A stretch of 26,345 bases of DNA. Origin: DASSHC01 sp035693105. Its GTDB lineage: Bacteria > Chloroflexota > Chloroflexia > Thermomicrobiales > Thermomicrobiaceae. This document shows, one piece after another, positions 23,992-26,345 of the stretch (the first letter of the stretch is position 1; every line of letters begins with the position of its first letter). Made by a program: the position numbers and the translations under genes. The stretch covers positions 1 through 26,345 of the forward strand of contig DASSHC010000260.1 of the NCBI GenBank assembly GCA_035693105.1. The letters are read 5' to 3'. Below the pieces are notes generated by a model. It was not told the origin of the DNA. It saw nothing but the letters and a program-made list of their open reading frames with translations, and searched no databases.

Positions 23992-25161
23992 CTAGGCGAC
24001 GGCCAGGAGCGGCAGGCGCACGGTGAAGACGCTTCCCTGTCCGGGAAGACTCTCGACCTCGAGCGCGCCGCCGTGGCGCTGCACTGTGGCGCGGCTGATG
24101 GTTAGCCCCAGCCCCAGCCCCTTGGCGTGGCTGCGCGCCGCCGCTGCTCCCCGAGCGTAGGGCTCGAAGATGCGCCCCAGCTCCTCGCGCGGAATGCCGA
24201 TGCCCCGGTCGGCGATGGTGACGACCGCCTCGCCGCCCTCGACGGCCAGCCGCACCTGCACCGGACTTCCCTGGGAGTACTGCAACGCGTTGACGAACAG
24301 GTTGAAGAACGCCTGCTCCAGCCGGGCCGCGTCCTGCGCCACCAGGCTGGGGGTCGCCGACAGGGCGATCACGCCCTGATCGAGATCGGTCGTGCGCTCG
24401 GCGCGCCGGGCGGCACGCTCGATGATCGGCGCCAGCTCGCCCGGGTCGAGCCGGAGCTCGAAGCGGCCGCGCTCGAGCTGGCTGATGTCCTGCAGGTTCT
24501 GCATCAGGGTGGTGATGCCGTCGACTCCCTTGAGCGCCGCTTCGATGCGCTCGCTGGCGCGCGGCAGGTCGCCCTTGCGCGCCGCCATGCCCGCCAGCTG
24601 CACGTTGCCGCGCAGCGCCGTCAGCGGCGAGCGCAACTCGTGCGTGATCAGCGCGATGAACTCGCTGATCGCCCCCGGCATGCCGCCGTCGAGCGTGCGC
24701 GCGGCCAACTCGGCGGCCACCTGGCGAGCCAGCAGGCTGAGGGCGGTCAGCTCGACATCGCTCAGCACGCGCCCGCTGACGAGGGCCAGCGCGCCGAACC
24801 GTTCGTCATCACGGAGCAGGGGGAGAACCAGCAGGCTGCGCTGCCCCAGCAAGTCCTGACGCGGCGCGCCCTGCAGCGCGGCCACGGCCGCGGCCACGGC
24901 CTGCTCATCGATGCGCTCTCCCACAGCGTTTACCCAGGCACGGCGCACCAGGCAGCCGGACTGGTCGAGCCAGACACCGGCAGCCTCCAGCGGCGGCGCA
25001 TCCGCCAGACCGGCGGCGATGGTCTCCGCCATACTGCCCAGGCCGCGTCCGGCGAACGCGCGACTCAAGCGCTCGATCGCACGGAGCAGCGCCGGGCTGT
25101 CCGCCAGGGTCTCCTCCACCCCATCGGCTTCCACGTACTCTCCACCCTCTAGCTCTGCCAT
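23992..25161 (-). CDS. Soluble sensor histidine kinase with GAF-like domain
   Basis: The protein is about 389 residues. The N-terminal 160 residues resemble a GAF sensor (WLDQSGCLVRRAWV, SLLVLPLLRDDERFGALALVSG). HisKA follows with phospho-acceptor His174 in FIALITHELRSPLTALRGN. HATPase_c has the N box FFNLFVNALQYS, the G1 box IADRGIGIP and the G2 box KGLGLGLTISRA. All kinase boxes are intact. No membrane segment is seen, so it is likely cytoplasmic. The open frame extends to 25467, but it would then overlap the divergent dehydratase gene, so I use ATG 25161. A TTG at 25170 with GAGG eight bases upstream is an equal choice. No response regulator gene is adjacent, so it is an orphan here. Confidence 0.85.
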   Translation of the reverse strand: MAELEGGEYVEADGVEETLADSPALLRAIERLSRAFAGRGLGSMAETIAAGLADAPPLEAAGVWLDQSGCLVRRAWVNAVGERIDEQAVAAAVAALQGAPRQDLLGQRSLLVLPLLRDDERFGALALVSGRVLSDVELTALSLLARQVAAELAARTLDGGMPGAISEFIALITHELRSPLTALRGNVQLAGMAARKGDLPRASERIEAALKGVDGITTLMQNLQDISQLERGRFELRLDPGELAPIIERAARRAERTTDLDQGVIALSATPSLVAQDAARLEQAFFNLFVNALQYSQGSPVQVRLAVEGGEAVVTIADRGIGIPREELGRIFEPYARGAAAARSHAKGLGLGLTISRATVQRHGGALEVESLPGQGSVFTVRLPLLAVA

Positions 25162-25294
25162 GTCAGCGGCCAACGTGAGTACCTCGTCATCTGCTGCCGC
25201 GCGCCGCGCTGCTCTGTGCTCCGCAACCGGGGTGCCAGTAAGCGGATGGGTGTAGATTGAGGGTGTAGCCGCTTCGTCCTGGAAAGGAGGCGAC

Positions 25295-25600
25295 ATGGCA
25301 CGACTCTCGGCGGAGGAGCTGCGTGCGGCGCTGGCCGGGCTGCCCGGCTGGGAAGAGGCCGGCGACGCGATCGAGCGCGAGTTCAGCTTCCGTACCTTCC
25401 GCCAGGCGATGGCCTTCGCCAACGCGGTGGCCGATATCGCCCACGCGGCGCGCCACCACCCCGACATCCTGATCCGCTACAACCGTGTGCGGCTGACGCT
25501 ATCCACCCACGACGAGGGGGGCGTCACCGAGCAGGACATCGCCTTCGCGCGGGCCGCCGACGCGGCGCAAGGCCAGGGGCAGGGGCAGGGGCAGGCGTGA
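25295..25600 (+). CDS. Pterin-4a-carbinolamine dehydratase
   Basis: The 101-residue protein is of the PCD/DCoH family, which dehydrates 4a-hydroxytetrahydrobiopterin and so recycles the pterin cofactor. Family features are GWEEAGDAIEREFSF, the helix AMAFANAVADIAHAARHHPDI with the active-site His residues, and the strand VRLTLSTHDEGGVTEQDIAFA. The ATG is preceded by AAAGGAGGCGAC. The last nine residues are a GlnGly repeat from a hexanucleotide tandem repeat. No aromatic amino-acid hydroxylase is in the window. In bacteria without one, this family may serve molybdopterin or other pterin-linked roles, so the biological use is open. Confidence 0.93.
   Translation: MARLSAEELRAALAGLPGWEEAGDAIEREFSFRTFRQAMAFANAVADIAHAARHHPDILIRYNRVRLTLSTHDEGGVTEQDIAFARAADAAQGQGQGQGQA
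25571..25594 (+). repeat. Hexanucleotide tandem repeat at the dehydratase C terminus
   Basis: Three perfect GGGCAG units are preceded by one variant GGCCAG, adding Gln-Gly repeats just before the stop. Slippage here would change length by two residues without changing frame. Confidence 0.8.
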
Positions 25601-25671
25601 CGGGCAGGCCGGGCCGATGGTAGTCTGAGGGGGCCGGCTGGCCCGCGGCCGGCGGCGAGAGGAGTACACCG

Positions 25672-26345
25672 ATGGTCACCATGACCCACTGGGAGCGCGT
25701 CCACGCCGCGCTCGACGGCCTGCCGGTCGATCACGCGCCGGTCAGCCTCTGGCGCCACTTCCCCGAGCGCGACCAGACGGCCGAGGATCTGGCGCAGGTC
25801 ACGCTGGCGTGGCAGCGGCGCTTCGGCTTCGACTTCGTCAAGCTGATGCCGCCCGGCGACTACGCCACCATCGGCTGGGGCGCCGCGAGCGAGTACCAGG
25901 GGAGCCGCGGCGGCACGCGGCAGACGACGCGCTACCCGATCAGCGAGATCGAGGATTGGCGCAAGATCGGCGCGGTGCCGATCGACCAGGGGATGAACCA
26001 CGAGGTGCTGGAGGCGGCCCGGCTGGTCGACGAGGGGCTACAAGGCGAGGTGCCGGTGCTGCAGACGATCTTCAGCCCGCTGACCATCGCGATGAAGCTC
26101 TCCAACGGTCAGGTGATTCAGCACCTGCGGCAGGAGCCGGCGCTGATCCACGACGCGCTGCGCGCCATCACCGCCGTTACCCGCCAGATGGCCGAGGAGA
26201 CCCTGCGACGCGGCGCGGCGGGCATCTTCTTCGCCACCCAGGCCGCCAGCACCGACGTCATGTCGCCCGAGGAGTACATCGAGTTCGGCGTGCCCTACGA
26301 CATCCTGGTGCTGGAGGCGGCGCTCGCCTCGCGCTTCACCCTGGT
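25672..26345 (+). CDS. Uroporphyrinogen decarboxylase (UroD)-family protein, 5' part
   Basis: The frame stays open from ATG 25672 to the window end (224 codons), so the gene is cut by the boundary. Visible parts are THWERVHAALDGLPVDHAPVSLWRHF at the N terminus, FGFDFVKLMPPGDY, VPVLQTIFSPLTIAMKL and AAGIFFATQAAS, with MSPEEYIEFGVPY near the cut. These match the UroD superfamily, but the RQAGRY block of true HemE is absent, so it is not a second HemE; the superfamily also includes corrinoid and other methyltransferases. Its function is not known. AGAGGAG lies seven bases upstream of the start; a second ATG three codons later has a poorer site. The 71-bp gap after the dehydratase gene holds a GC-rich hairpin. 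Confidence 0.85.
   Translation, partial: MVTMTHWERVHAALDGLPVDHAPVSLWRHFPERDQTAEDLAQVTLAWQRRFGFDFVKLMPPGDYATIGWGAASEYQGSRGGTRQTTRYPISEIEDWRKIGAVPIDQGMNHEVLEAARLVDEGLQGEVPVLQTIFSPLTIAMKLSNGQVIQHLRQEPALIHDALRAITAVTRQMAEETLRRGAAGIFFATQAASTDVMSPEEYIEFGVPYDILVLEAALASRFTL

Noticed and set aside
25162..25467. N-terminal extension of the histidine kinase
   Set aside because: It would overlap the divergent dehydratase gene, and its Ser/Ala/Arg-rich sequence has no domain.

Overview
The window is about 26 kb of GC-rich bacterial chromosome, almost fully coding. I think it comes from a Chloroflexota bacterium, possibly the Thermomicrobia/Sphaerobacter side. The reasons are the hemE-hemH-hemY haem operon order, an exported protein carrying the YFDK.RLEI / FERRVLTY modules I associate with that phylum, Tat-type lipoprotein substrate-binding proteins, ArsR-type regulators with a long N-terminal domain, GTG and TTG starts with strong Shine-Dalgarno sites, and palindromic intergenic repeats. 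The phylum is an inference; no rRNA or other marker gene is present.

Layout from left to right. Positions 91-2228 hold an M48-like membrane protein that has lost its zinc site, followed by lemA. A VOC protein (minus) comes next. The minus-strand haem operon hemE-hemH-hemY (6438 down to 2820) has a palindromic repeat pair between hemE and hemH. Divergent from hemE is a cupin. It is followed by an ArsR-family regulator with a near-consensus promoter, a structured and terminated 3' region, and a 119-bp inverted-repeat element. A minus-strand ABC-2/DUF3533-like membrane protein follows.

The centre of the window (9796-18984) is a transport locus. It has three tandem, closely related Tat/lipobox SBP_bac_5 substrate-binding proteins, each with its own TTGACA promoter. 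Two permeases of DppB and DppC type and a CapA-like phosphoesterase follow. No ATPase gene is present. The second and third binding-protein genes share a long 5' leader whose nested hairpins are kept by compensatory base changes; this is the best candidate for an undescribed regulatory element here.

The right part holds a Tat-exported ferritin-like protein (minus) and an M81/MlrC metallopeptidase (plus). Next comes a second copy of the inverted-repeat element, between convergent genes. A minus-strand exported protein combines a catalytically degenerate lytic-transglycosylase-like domain with an RlpA-like domain. An orphan soluble histidine kinase (minus), a pterin-4a-carbinolamine dehydratase (plus) and the 5' part of a UroD-family gene that runs off the end complete the window.

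The binding proteins, permeases, CapA-like protein and MlrC together suggest uptake and processing of peptides or modified peptides. That link is inferred from gene order only. I saw no tRNA, rRNA, CRISPR array, transposase or integrase gene.
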